This document shows, in pieces, positions 16,824 through 25,223 of a stretch of DNA of 64,000 bases. The notes under the pieces were generated by a model that did not search any database, had not been told where the DNA came from, and worked only from the letters and a program-made list of their open reading frames with translations. Position 1 is the first letter of the stretch, and every line of letters starts with the position of its first letter. Both the position numbers and the translations under genes were made by a program. Source of the stretch: JANQEU01 sp965242805 (GTDB lineage Bacteria; Bacteroidota; Bacteroidia; Cytophagales; Cyclobacteriaceae); the NCBI GenBank assembly GCA_965242805.1, contig CBDETD010000002.1, positions 744,001-808,000 on the forward strand, given 5' to 3'.

Positions 16824-16841
16824 GAAAATTCTTCTTAATTC
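16824..16841. repeat. 18-base direct repeat, copy 1
   Basis: GAAAATTCTTCTTAATTC, identical to a second copy at about 17162-17179, roughly 340 bases away. This copy lies upstream of the small lipoprotein gene. The identity is read directly from the sequence; a role as a regulator site is speculation. Confidence 0.5.
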
Positions 16842-16903
16842 TTATGAATTAGCTTAGAATATTCAAATTTCAAATTTGAATCATCATATTTCAAGCGTAA
16901 AAA

Positions 16904-16932
16904 AGCAGCTACAATAAACCATTGTAGCTGCT
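16904..16932 (-). terminator. Strong hairpin terminator, minus strand
   Basis: A 12-base perfect stem (AGCAGCTACAAT / ATTGTAGCTGCT) with loop AAACC. On the minus strand it is followed by TTTTTTACG, so it terminates transcripts coming from the permease gene that ends at 17205 and from the small frame at 17009-17140. Confidence 0.75.
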
Positions 16933-17008
16933 CCCACAAATTATAGACCTATAAGCAGCAAGTACATCAGCAGCTATTTGCCAACCATGTCTGCTTTTAT
17001 TGAATATC

Positions 17009-17140
17009 TTATGATCTTCCTGTACTTGCTTCATTTTCAGATCTAGGCTTTTTGCCTATAACAATGATAAAAAAGAAGGTAAGAATCGAGATGAAAATAA
17101 AAAAACAGAAAGTGTATTTTTTTAATTCGTTGATTACCAA
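17009..17140 (-). CDS. Possible small membrane protein, 43 residues
   Basis: A minus-strand frame with a TTG start (17140) and TAA stop. It encodes a short charged N-terminus, one strongly hydrophobic Phe/Ile-rich helix (about residues 8-29), then a basic-polar tail KKPRSENEASTGRS. It lies 64 bases downstream of the permease gene and before a strong terminator, so it would be cotranscribed. No recognised family and no convincing ribosome site, so the call is tentative; a chance AT-rich frame cannot be excluded. Confidence 0.35.
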   Translation of the reverse strand: MVINELKKYTFCFFIFISILTFFFIIVIGKKPRSENEASTGRS

Positions 17141-17161
17141 GTACTTACGAAAATACTTTTG

Positions 17162-17179
17162 AGAAAATTCTTCTTAATT
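17162..17179. repeat. 18-base direct repeat, copy 2
   Basis: Second copy of GAAAATTCTTCTTAATTC, lying just after the permease stop codon and before the small membrane frame. The two copies share the orientation. Confidence 0.5.
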
Positions 17180-17204
17180 CAATTAATAATATTCAAACCG
17201 ACAA

Positions 17205-19586
17205 TTATTCGTCCCTTAATGAAATGATAGGATTTGCTCGCGCAGCCTGTAAAATGGTGCTTCCTGTCGTGGCCAATCCCACTCCTGCAACAGCCAGAGC
17301 AGCAACAAATATCGGGATGATCCCAACGGTAATGTGATAAGCATATATTTGATCAAGTAAAACAGTGGTTAGAAAATACCCTCCAACAGATCCTATAATA
17401 GCTGCTATGGCCAAAATCCAGGCGAATTCCCTGCTTAGTAACCGGATCATATGTGAAATCGAGGCTCCCAGGGTCTTCCTTATCCCTATCTCTTTTGTCC
17501 TTTTATCGACATTCAGAGAAGCTAATGCGAATATTCCCGAAGCAGATAGTAATCCCCCCAATATGGTCAGGAATATGAAGATCTTCTTCAAATTCGTATT
17601 GGTCTGACGCATATTCCCCAGATTTATGTCTTCCTGATATCGACAATTATATGGTTTCGTTGGTATTTCCTCCTTCCAAACCTCCTCCATGTAGGAATTG
17701 ATCTCCTTGAGGTCATCCTCCTCACCTCTTACCAGCATCAACTGATATTCGTTTCGTTTTGATGCATAATAAACAAAAGGTTCTGGCTCCCTCGACCTAT
17801 AAAGATTATCTACATGATTCAAGATCACACCAACGATCCTTCTATCATCTTCCCGTACTTTTACAATTGCGCCAATCGGGGCCGAAAGACCCACGTGGTC
17901 CAGGAAGGCTTCATTGACTACGATAGAATTGAACTCATCAGTGGCAATATCGAAGTCTAGAAATCTTCCTTGCTTCAATGTCATGCCCATGGTCTCAAAG
18001 AAGTTCTCTCCCACCTCAATGTGCTGAACCTGATATTCAGTAGTGTCCATTTGAACAGGAAAAGGATAACTACTCATTCCCAACTGGTGATGGGTGATTG
18101 ATACCTCCTGAACTTTAGGATGGGATTTAATCCTTTCCTTCATGATCCGGTACTCTCCTTCGTCCTGTATTGTCAATGCCAATACATTCTTCATGTCAAA
18201 ACCATAATCTACCCTCTCCTGGAATTTTGTATTCTGTATGAACACCAATCCATTGATCAATACAATGACTGATATAGCGAATTGGATCGTAACAAGACTT
18301 TTAGTGAACAGGTTAGTTCCTTTGATCTTAACATTTCCCTTAAGTAAGGTAACAGGTTGATACCTACTATTGGTAAGTGCTGGATACAACCCGGCAACCA
18401 GTGAAGCTCCAAAAACAAGGATCAACAGGGAAACCAAAAGATTTAGTCCATTGAGGTCCTTCATAGTATATGGGATTTCCCACATATCCGCAAACTCCCT
18501 CGTTACAAAGCGTGATATTATCAAGCCGACTACCAGTGAAAATAGGATTATCAGGATCATTTCGAAAATGAACTGAGCGATTATATTGAAGCGAGATGCT
18601 CCGACCACCTTTCGTATACCCACTTCTTTCAACCTTCTGGCTGTTATCGCAAAAGAGGTATTGGTGAGGTTGAAACAGGCAATTAGAAGGATCATCAATG
18701 CCATTACAGAAAAGATTATAAGTGGAACATTGCTGATCCGAAGATTTATCTGGCTCCACCCGATATCGTCTTGATTGACATTTTCCTTAAAAGGATGCAA
18801 CTCATATCGAAGCACTTTGACGTCCGGTCTCATTTCGTTCCTCAGGTCTACATATTGTGTAAACAATGGAGACATCGTCACAGCATTGGAAGGGTAAGTA
18901 AGTTCGACCAATAAGGCCGGATCTCTCCAATCACCCCATTCATTTGTTGACAGACCATAAATGTCCATGAAGTTCTCCATCCGCATCATGATGTCAAAAT
19001 ACATTGAGACATTCAATGGAGGCTTTTCAATAACGGCTCCCACGACGACCTGAATTTCTGTCTGGTTAGCCGCATTCAAGATCAGGACTTTCCCTATTGG
19101 GTTGTCATCTGCAAAATACTTTTCTGCAATTTCTTCTGTGAGGACTATGGAATTTTTGTTGTGAAAAGAACCAATGTCCCCTTTCAAAACTTTGTAATCG
19201 AACATTTCATAGAAGGTACTATCGGCAAACACGATACCTTCACTAAATGCCTTCTCTCCATATCGAAGGTACCCTGCACCAAAACCATATCTTGTGTATC
19301 GTTCAATCCCTGCAATGTCCTGGGCTACTGCAGGCCCAATATTAATAGGTGAATTGATATGCTGACCTTCTCCACCATCCGGTTGTTCGAATACCGTGTG
19401 CATTCGAAATATCTTATCTGTCCTGGAGTTGTCGTAGAATTGATCAAATTCGATGTTGTAAGCCAGGAGCATATATGCAGTGATACAACAGGCCAGTGAT
19501 ACGCCCAGTCCAAAAGTATTTATGACGATGTAGCTCTTATTCTTAAGGATACTCCGTATTGCCATTAGTAGGAAGTTTCTGAACAT
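17205..19586 (-). CDS. MacB/FtsX-type ABC transporter permease
   Basis: About 793 residues from ATG 19586 (MFRNFLLMAIRSILKNKSY), the standard opening of Bacteroidota permeases of this type. Layout: TM1 (about 20-42), periplasmic MacB-like domain (to about 270), three TM helices, a second TM and periplasmic unit, and three C-terminal TM helices ending before a SLRDE tail. Conserved FtsX motifs LKEVGIRKVVGAS and TKEIGIRKTLGAS are seen. No ATPase gene is adjacent. It is probably a mechanotransmitter-type export or stress permease. A longer frame to 19664 is rejected because the extra 26 residues lack family resemblance. Confidence 0.85.
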   Translation of the reverse strand: MFRNFLLMAIRSILKNKSYIVINTFGLGVSLACCITAYMLLAYNIEFDQFYDNSRTDKIFRMHTVFEQPDGGEGQHINSPINIGPAVAQDIAGIERYTRYGFGAGYLRYGEKAFSEGIVFADSTFYEMFDYKVLKGDIGSFHNKNSIVLTEEIAEKYFADDNPIGKVLILNAANQTEIQVVVGAVIEKPPLNVSMYFDIMMRMENFMDIYGLSTNEWGDWRDPALLVELTYPSNAVTMSPLFTQYVDLRNEMRPDVKVLRYELHPFKENVNQDDIGWSQINLRISNVPLIIFSVMALMILLIACFNLTNTSFAITARRLKEVGIRKVVGASRFNIIAQFIFEMILIILFSLVVGLIISRFVTREFADMWEIPYTMKDLNGLNLLVSLLILVFGASLVAGLYPALTNSRYQPVTLLKGNVKIKGTNLFTKSLVTIQFAISVIVLINGLVFIQNTKFQERVDYGFDMKNVLALTIQDEGEYRIMKERIKSHPKVQEVSITHHQLGMSSYPFPVQMDTTEYQVQHIEVGENFFETMGMTLKQGRFLDFDIATDEFNSIVVNEAFLDHVGLSAPIGAIVKVREDDRRIVGVILNHVDNLYRSREPEPFVYYASKRNEYQLMLVRGEEDDLKEINSYMEEVWKEEIPTKPYNCRYQEDINLGNMRQTNTNLKKIFIFLTILGGLLSASGIFALASLNVDKRTKEIGIRKTLGASISHMIRLLSREFAWILAIAAIIGSVGGYFLTTVLLDQIYAYHITVGIIPIFVAALAVAGVGLATTGSTILQAARANPIISLRDE

Positions 19587-19704
19587 TTTGAGAGTGATTT
19601 GATCTACTGCAATTGTAAATTCACTCCCATTATATAATGTCACTCCCCCGTAAAAGGATGTCAAAAGATGTCATTCCCATGAAATTCATGGAAAGATCAT
19701 ACTT

Positions 19705-21075
19705 CTAATTTTTCAGTGGTTCTAAACTTTGAAGGGTCGTTGGGATCAATTCTGAAACCGTAGGATGGATATGAACAGCTCTTGATATGACCTTGTAAGA
19801 GGCATCCGCATACATGATATCAAGTAATGAATGAATGATCTCATCACCTTCTATTCCAAGGATAGTTGCACCGAGGATCCTTTCTGTATCCGCATCAACC
19901 AGGATTTTCATAAACCCGAAAGTTTCTCCTTTCTCCTTGGCCCTTGCAATTCTACTCATCGGTCTATGACCAATAAGCACATTTTTTCCTGATTCCCTGG
20001 CCTCCTTTTCTGACATCCCTATTCTTGCCAGTGCAGGATCAATGAATAGTCCATAGCATGGAATTCTTTCATCCACTTGTCTGGGATCATTATCAATGAT
20101 ATTGGCAGCAACAATTTCATAATCATTATATGAAGTATGTGTGAACGCTCCCTTACCGTTACAATCTCCAAGGGCCCATATTCCCTGTACATTGGTTTCC
20201 AGTTTGTCATTCACCCTGATAAATCCCCTATTGTCAGTTTCCACCCCGGCCTTATCCAGGCCTAAATCATCAGTATTGGGTCTTCGCCCGGTGGCCAGTA
20301 ACAAATGAGATCCTTCCACATAACGATCTCCGGTCTTGCAATCAACGTCTACACCAATTAGACTTCCCACCGCTTTACCTTTTAAACAGGTTGCTTCCAA
20401 TCTCAATTTAATTCCTTCCGATTCGAGCACGTTGGCAATTTCCAGGGATGTGTCCTCGTCCTCCCTGGAAACCAATCTGGAGCCCATTTCTATGATGGTG
20501 ACCTCACTACCAAAACGACGGAACATTTGTCCAAATTCCAAACCAATGTAGCTGCCTCCCACCACAATTAGGTGCTTGGGAACATAATCAAGGTCCATCA
20601 TCTCCACATTAGTCAGGTAGTCGACATTTTCAAAACCCGGAGGAACAAACGGTCTTCCACCAACATTTATAAATATCATTTCCGATTCCAACACTTGACC
20701 GTTTACCTCGACTTCAGTTGAGCTTCTAAAACGGGCATGTCCTTCAATAACCGTGATATTGTCAGTACTCTTCAACCAATTCTCCACACCTGTTGTTGAG
20801 GCATGAACAATTTCATCCTTACGGGCTTTTACCCTCTTCATGTCGACCACAACATCGCCATTTATATTTATGCCATAATCCATCGCTCGTCTCGCCATAT
20901 GCGCCACCCTGGCACTGGCAACCAATGTCTTTGTTGGGGTACAACCAGTATTAACACAGGTTCCACCAAAATTCTCTTTTTCAATGATTGCGGTCTTTTT
21001 GCCTACAGCTGCAAGTCGCGCTGCCAATGACGGTCCCGCCTGGCCGGTTCCAATTATTATTGCATCAAACTTCAT
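19705..21075 (-). CDS. Pyridine nucleotide-disulfide oxidoreductase (class I)
   Basis: A 456-residue flavoprotein. The FAD site GTGQAGPS is at the N-terminus, followed by the redox cysteine pair C40/C45 in GGTCVNTGCTPTKT. A NAD(P)-binding motif VVGGSYIGLEFG lies near 165-180, and the C-terminal dimerisation domain has HIHPTVSEL, with the His-Glu pair of the glutathione reductase family. The composition resembles mercuric reductase-like enzymes, but no N-terminal heavy-metal domain or C-terminal Cys pair is seen, so mercury reduction is unlikely. Physiological substrate unknown. It is divergent from yaaA and downstream genes are not linked. Confidence 0.85.
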   Translation of the reverse strand: MKFDAIIIGTGQAGPSLAARLAAVGKKTAIIEKENFGGTCVNTGCTPTKTLVASARVAHMARRAMDYGININGDVVVDMKRVKARKDEIVHASTTGVENWLKSTDNITVIEGHARFRSSTEVEVNGQVLESEMIFINVGGRPFVPPGFENVDYLTNVEMMDLDYVPKHLIVVGGSYIGLEFGQMFRRFGSEVTIIEMGSRLVSREDEDTSLEIANVLESEGIKLRLEATCLKGKAVGSLIGVDVDCKTGDRYVEGSHLLLATGRRPNTDDLGLDKAGVETDNRGFIRVNDKLETNVQGIWALGDCNGKGAFTHTSYNDYEIVAANIIDNDPRQVDERIPCYGLFIDPALARIGMSEKEARESGKNVLIGHRPMSRIARAKEKGETFGFMKILVDADTERILGATILGIEGDEIIHSLLDIMYADASYKVISRAVHIHPTVSELIPTTLQSLEPLKN

Positions 21076-21199
21076 GGACAGGAATGGTCTTCATTTTTTT
21101 TGAAAATACAAAATCCATAATCAAACATATGTATCACGGATTCAGAAATTTCAAACAATTTTGTGTTCAGGTAATTATAATGTCAAAAAGGAATAAACT

Positions 21200-21961
21200 A
21201 TGATATCAATTTTATCTCCAGCAAAATCACTTGATTTTAAATCCAATGAAGCAGGAACATCCGCTCCTCGCTTACTGGATCATGCAGAAGAATTGATAGG
21301 TGTACTCAAGACGAAAAGTGAGGAGGACGTTCAATCACTTATGGACATCAGTGAAAAACTTGCCGTGTTGAATGTTGAAAGATATCATGCCTTCAAGAAA
21401 GAACATACAGACCATAATTCAAAAGCCTGTCTTATGGCTTTTAAGGGAGATGTGTATCAGGGACTGAAGGCAGAAGATTTCAACCAGGAAGAAATCTCTT
21501 TTGCGCAGGAACATTTGAGAATATTAAGTGGTCTATATGGTTTATTAAGGCCGATGGATAAAATTCAGCCCTATCGATTAGAAATGGGAACAAAGCTTGC
21601 CTTTGATGATTATAAGACACTTTATGAATACTGGGGAAAGACCATTGCTGGTCTGCTGAAGGAAGATCTAGCCCTTCAAGGTGATAATGTTATAATCAAT
21701 TTGGCCTCACAGGAATATTTCAAATCACTGGATCTATCTGTCTTGGACGCCGAAGTCATAGATATCGAATTCAAGGATTTTAAGAACGGCGAATACAAGA
21801 TCATTTCATTCTATGCAAAAAAGGCAAGAGGAATGATGGCGCGATATATTATCAAAAATAAGATCAACAAAGTCGAGGAATTAAAGGGCTTTGATGAGGC
21901 TGGTTACTATTATGATGAACCCAACTCTACTTCGTCAAAACTAGCTTTCAAAAGAGGATGA
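21200..21961 (+). CDS. yaaA: YaaA family peroxide-stress protein
   Basis: A 253-residue DUF328/YaaA protein. It begins MISILSPAKSLDF, and has the conserved SFYAKKARGMMARYI segment near the C-terminus. In Escherichia coli YaaA binds DNA and limits intracellular iron and oxidative damage after hydrogen peroxide. It lies 6 bases upstream of a histone deacetylase-family gene and is divergent from a disulfide oxidoreductase, a set that may share an oxidative-stress theme. No clear Shine-Dalgarno site. Confidence 0.9.
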   Translation: MISILSPAKSLDFKSNEAGTSAPRLLDHAEELIGVLKTKSEEDVQSLMDISEKLAVLNVERYHAFKKEHTDHNSKACLMAFKGDVYQGLKAEDFNQEEISFAQEHLRILSGLYGLLRPMDKIQPYRLEMGTKLAFDDYKTLYEYWGKTIAGLLKEDLALQGDNVIINLASQEYFKSLDLSVLDAEVIDIEFKDFKNGEYKIISFYAKKARGMMARYIIKNKINKVEELKGFDEAGYYYDEPNSTSSKLAFKRG

Positions 21962-21967
21962 GCGCAG

Positions 21968-22870
21968 ATGCTTAAAGTCTCCTGGTCAGAAATATACAAT
22001 CATCCTTTGCCTGAAAAGCATAGGTTCCCTATGTTGAAATATGATCTATTACCGGAGCAGTTATTACACGAAGGAACCCTCAATCCATCCAATATTTTCA
22101 ATCCCAGGATGTTGAGTTTGGAAGAGATCCTTTCCGTCCACGAAGAAACCTACTGGACAAGGCTGAGCTCATTGAAATTGACCCGACAGGAAGAAAGGAG
22201 AAGCGGATTCCCAATATCACACCAATTGATAGAAAGGGAACGATACATAAACGGCGGTACCATCCAGGCTGCTGATTTTGCTCTGGAGTATGGTATTGCA
22301 ATGAATATTGCCGGAGGTACACACCATGCATTCACAAATAAGGCCGAAGGATTTTGCCTGTTGAATGATATCGCAATCGCCGCCAAATATCTTCTCCAAA
22401 ATAATAAGGTGAAGCAGGTTCTGGTGGTTGACCTGGATGTACATCAAGGAAACGGAACAGCACAGATCTTTCAAAATGATCCAAATGTCTATACCTTCAG
22501 CATGCACGGTGCCAATAACTACCCTATGCAAAAAGAGAATTCAGATCGGGATGTTCCCCTTCCGGATCACATAGATGATGAACGTTATCTACAACTCTTG
22601 GAATTTCACCTTGGAGAGATTACGGAGGATATATCACCAGACTTCATATTTTTCCAATCTGGGGTCGATGTGCTGGCAACGGATAAACTTGGCAGGCTTG
22701 GACTTTCAAGAAAAGGATGCAAACAAAGAGATAAAATTGTGCTGGATATGGCGCATCAAAATAGAATTCCAATAGTAGCCAGCATGGGTGGTGGCTACTC
22801 GGAAAACATAAAGGATATCATAGAAGCCCACGCCAACACCTATCGGTTGGCGCAGGAGATCTTCTTTTAA
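21968..22870 (+). CDS. Histone deacetylase-family amidohydrolase
   Basis: A 300-residue arginase/deacetylase-fold enzyme. Catalytic H119/H120 (GGTHHAFT), zinc ligands D157 and H159 (DLDVHQGNGT), a further ligand segment QSGVDVL and the GGGY loop are all present, so it should be active. In bacteria such enzymes hydrolyse N-acyl bonds on proteins, polyamines or small molecules; substrate here is unknown. The stop codon overlaps the stop of the convergent PLP enzyme gene. Confidence 0.9.
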   Translation: MLKVSWSEIYNHPLPEKHRFPMLKYDLLPEQLLHEGTLNPSNIFNPRMLSLEEILSVHEETYWTRLSSLKLTRQEERRSGFPISHQLIERERYINGGTIQAADFALEYGIAMNIAGGTHHAFTNKAEGFCLLNDIAIAAKYLLQNNKVKQVLVVDLDVHQGNGTAQIFQNDPNVYTFSMHGANNYPMQKENSDRDVPLPDHIDDERYLQLLEFHLGEITEDISPDFIFFQSGVDVLATDKLGRLGLSRKGCKQRDKIVLDMAHQNRIPIVASMGGGYSENIKDIIEAHANTYRLAQEIFF

Positions 22871-24162
22871 ACCACTGCCGGCACAAAATCACTGGCTGCT
22901 TTTCGTCTGGATTCCAGTACATGGTCAAGTGCCTGTTTAATGTCCTCCCAAAGGTCTTTCTTATTTTCTATCCCTATTGATATCCTCACCAATTTTGGAT
23001 TGATCCCAAATTCGTACTTTTCTTTCTCGTCGACATCCGCATGTGTCATAGTAAAAGGATGTTGCGCCAGACTTTCAGTACTTCCCAGACTGACGGCTAG
23101 TTTGACCAGGTTGAGGTTATTAAGAAAATCAAAGGCTTCTTTCTCCCCACCGACAATCTCCAAAGATAGCATAGCTCCGGGTGAGGTGTATTGTTTTTTG
23201 TAAATAGGGTATTGCGGACTATCCTTTGGCACCAATCCCAGGTAATGTACCCTTTCAACGGCTGGATGACGGCAAAGTTTTTTGGCAATGAAATTGGCAT
23301 TTTTAGCCTGCTGCTCCATTCGCACTTTCAATGTCTCCAGGCTTCTCATCAGCAACCAACCCGTCCAAGGTCCTGCCATATTCCCCACGAATGTCCTGAA
23401 GGCCTTAACTCTTGTTATCAGTTCACGATTCCCCAGGCAGGCACCGGCAATAACATCACTATGACCCCCTATGTATTTGGTAGCGGAATAGAGAACTAGA
23501 TCAGCTCCAAGTTTCAATGGCTGTGACCATAGTGGTCCCATATAAGTATTATCAACGGCCAATAGTACCGGTTCATCTCCTATCGAATATTTTTTTGCAA
23601 GCCTTGAGCACATCTCTACATCCACAAGCTCATTTGTGGGATTACTTGGGGTCTCCACATAGATCATTTTCAATCTACCGGATGACTTCTTTATGATCTT
23701 CTCAATCTCATCTTCAGAAATACCAGCTTTGAATTGAGCAATATGGATCCCGTACCGGATAAGAATGTGCTTAATGAAATGATCCGTACCGCCATATACA
23801 GGTTCACTAAAAAGCATTAGATCACCCGGCCTTAGAAATTCCATCATCATGGAACTTATTGCAGACATACCACTCTCGAAGACCGCGCAATCCTCAGCTC
23901 CGTCCCAGATGGTAAGACGATTTTCAAGAATTTCAAGATCAGGATTGTTTAAGCGACTGTAGATCAACCCAAGCTGCTCATTCGGTTCTTTTTCTTTTAA
24001 GCCATAGGCCAATTCAAAATGACGTTTTCCTTCCTCGGCAGTATTGAAAACAAATGTGGAAGTTTGAAAGATCGGACATTTAATCGCACCCTCGGACCAC
24101 TCAGGATGATAGCCAAAAGACATCATGAGTGTTTCCGGATTTAGTTGTTTTTTGCTTGCCAT
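22867..24162 (-). CDS. Cystathionine gamma-synthase/methionine gamma-lyase family PLP enzyme
   Basis: A 431-residue fold type I PLP enzyme. The Schiff-base lysine is K229 (SATKYIGGH), with TPSNPT, AVDNTY and SLGSTESLAQHP motifs typical of the Cys/Met metabolism family. Members carry out cystathionine synthesis or gamma-lyase reactions with homocysteine, cysteine or methionine. The length (about 40 residues above the 380-400 usual) includes a short insertion near residues 52-66. It is divergent from an Lrp-type regulator across a 153-base region with a long palindrome, so regulation by amino acid levels is likely. Exact activity cannot be set from sequence alone. Confidence 0.85.
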   Translation of the reverse strand: MASKKQLNPETLMMSFGYHPEWSEGAIKCPIFQTSTFVFNTAEEGKRHFELAYGLKEKEPNEQLGLIYSRLNNPDLEILENRLTIWDGAEDCAVFESGMSAISSMMMEFLRPGDLMLFSEPVYGGTDHFIKHILIRYGIHIAQFKAGISEDEIEKIIKKSSGRLKMIYVETPSNPTNELVDVEMCSRLAKKYSIGDEPVLLAVDNTYMGPLWSQPLKLGADLVLYSATKYIGGHSDVIAGACLGNRELITRVKAFRTFVGNMAGPWTGWLLMRSLETLKVRMEQQAKNANFIAKKLCRHPAVERVHYLGLVPKDSPQYPIYKKQYTSPGAMLSLEIVGGEKEAFDFLNNLNLVKLAVSLGSTESLAQHPFTMTHADVDEKEKYEFGINPKLVRISIGIENKKDLWEDIKQALDHVLESRRKAASDFVPAVV

Positions 24163-24200
24163 GATTTCAGAATTTGGGACAAGTAAATCTCCATATTTAT

Positions 24201-24243
24201 GAAAATATAATCTATGATAATAATCATTTATAGAAATATTTTC
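24201..24243. promoter_or_regulatory. Long imperfect palindrome, Lrp operator candidate
   Basis: A 43-base region whose outer arms are GAAAATAT and ATATTTTC and whose inner arms are TCTAT and ATAGA, centred on TGATAATAATCA. It lies midway between the divergent PLP enzyme and the Lrp/AsnC gene. AT-rich palindromes of this kind suit Lrp-family operators. Confidence 0.5.
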
Positions 24244-24315
24244 TAATATTTAAAAAAATATAGATTAATTTTCCTTAGGTAATTGTGATTCTTCATCTAA
24301 ACGGAAAGATTTTCT

Positions 24316-24771
24316 ATGGATCAAACAGACAAGAAGCTCCTTCAACTGCTTCAAAAGGATTCAAACCTTACCCATCGACAAATGGCTGGGTTATTAAATC
24401 TTTCAATTACGCCAGTATATGAGAGAATCAAAAGGTTGGAACGGGCTGGGTATATTGAAAAATATGTGGCCCTGATAAATCCTGAAAAAGTTGATAAAAC
24501 CCTGGTAGCATTCACCAGCGTTTCACTAAAAGAGCATTCACAGAAATATCTCCTTAGATTTGAGGAAGAAATAAGCAGCATCGAAGAAGTTGTGGAATGC
24601 TATCACATCGCCGGGCAGTTCGATTATCTCCTGAAAATTATCGTAAAGGACATGAAAGAGTACCAGGTGGTAGTAATGAACAAACTAGCCTCCATGGACA
24701 ACATCGTCAACGTGCAGAGTTCATTCGTGATGACAGAGGTTATTCGATCAACCGAAATACCTATCTCCTAA
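24316..24771 (+). CDS. Lrp/AsnC-family transcriptional regulator
   Basis: A 151-residue regulator with an N-terminal helix-turn-helix (about 4-60; RQMAGLLNLSITPVYERIKRLE) and a C-terminal RAM/AsnC ligand domain (ECYHIAGQFDYLLKI). Lrp-family proteins form octamers that sense amino acids. Its divergent neighbour is a Cys/Met PLP enzyme, the probable target. Next downstream on the other strand is an orphan receiver protein. Confidence 0.92.
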   Translation: MDQTDKKLLQLLQKDSNLTHRQMAGLLNLSITPVYERIKRLERAGYIEKYVALINPEKVDKTLVAFTSVSLKEHSQKYLLRFEEEISSIEEVVECYHIAGQFDYLLKIIVKDMKEYQVVVMNKLASMDNIVNVQSSFVMTEVIRSTEIPIS

Positions 24772-24785
24772 GGAATTAAGAGGTT

Positions 24786-25160
24786 CTACTGAAGAAATCT
24801 GTTAATTGTCTCGTTGAGAATTTCAGATTTGAATGGTTTGCGGACATATCCATCGATGATACCGTTCTCGATATTTTGCTCCATATCATCGTTCAAATCA
24901 GAGCCACTAAAAATCACATAAGCTACTTCAGGGTAATCTTCTCTGGCCTTTTGCACGAACTCAAGCCCATCCATAACTGGCATTCTCAAGTCGGAAAAAC
25001 AGATCTTGATGTCACTGTTTTCCTTTAGCTTCTCCAGACCTTCCTCTCCGGACAATGCCGTGATCACATTATACTGTCTCATGTACATTGCCCGGAAGAT
25101 CGTAAGATTTGGCTGATCATCATCAACCATTAGTAGTGTTGGCTTCTCAGTTTCAGGCAT
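24786..25160 (-). CDS. Orphan single-domain response regulator
   Basis: A 124-residue receiver. D13-D15, phosphoacceptor D57 (FSDLRMPVMDG), S85 and K108 (VRKPF) are present. No output domain and no kinase gene next to it. It resembles the regulator at 43478-43852 more than the che regulators: both carry a GEEGL...LKEN signature and start at similar distance. It may serve the same kind of DUF4154 histidine kinase. Confidence 0.85.
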   Translation of the reverse strand: MPETEKPTLLMVDDDQPNLTIFRAMYMRQYNVITALSGEEGLEKLKENSDIKICFSDLRMPVMDGLEFVQKAREDYPEVAYVIFSGSDLNDDMEQNIENGIIDGYVRKPFKSEILNETINRFLQ

Positions 25161-25223
25161 TGGGTGTTGATCGTAGTCCTAACATGGTGTGGTTCACAAA
25201 ACTATCGCGAATCATCTACTAAA

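Larger units (their letters stand above)
16681..17204. other. Intergenic region with repeats and one small frame
   Basis: 524 AT-rich bases between the small lipoprotein and the permease gene. It holds the terminator at 16904-16932, a possible small membrane protein gene (17009-17140) and two copies of an 18-base repeat (listed separately). An open minus-strand frame near 16690-16850 has no ATG until shortly before its end and I do not call it. Confidence 0.5.

Noticed and set aside
16690..16850. Minus-strand open frame of about 50 codons before the small lipoprotein
   Set aside because: No start codon except late TTG or ATG, and overlap with the repeat region; likely chance.
18367..18759. 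130-codon minus-strand frame inside the permease gene
   Set aside because: It lies in another frame of the same strand and has no motif; the permease frame is well supported.
19587..19664. Longer start for the first MacB/FtsX permease
   Set aside because: Family members begin with MFRNFLLMAI-type sequence directly; the extra residues look non-coding.
22217..22531. 104-codon minus-strand frame inside the deacetylase gene
   Set aside because: Antisense to active-site codons of the deacetylase.
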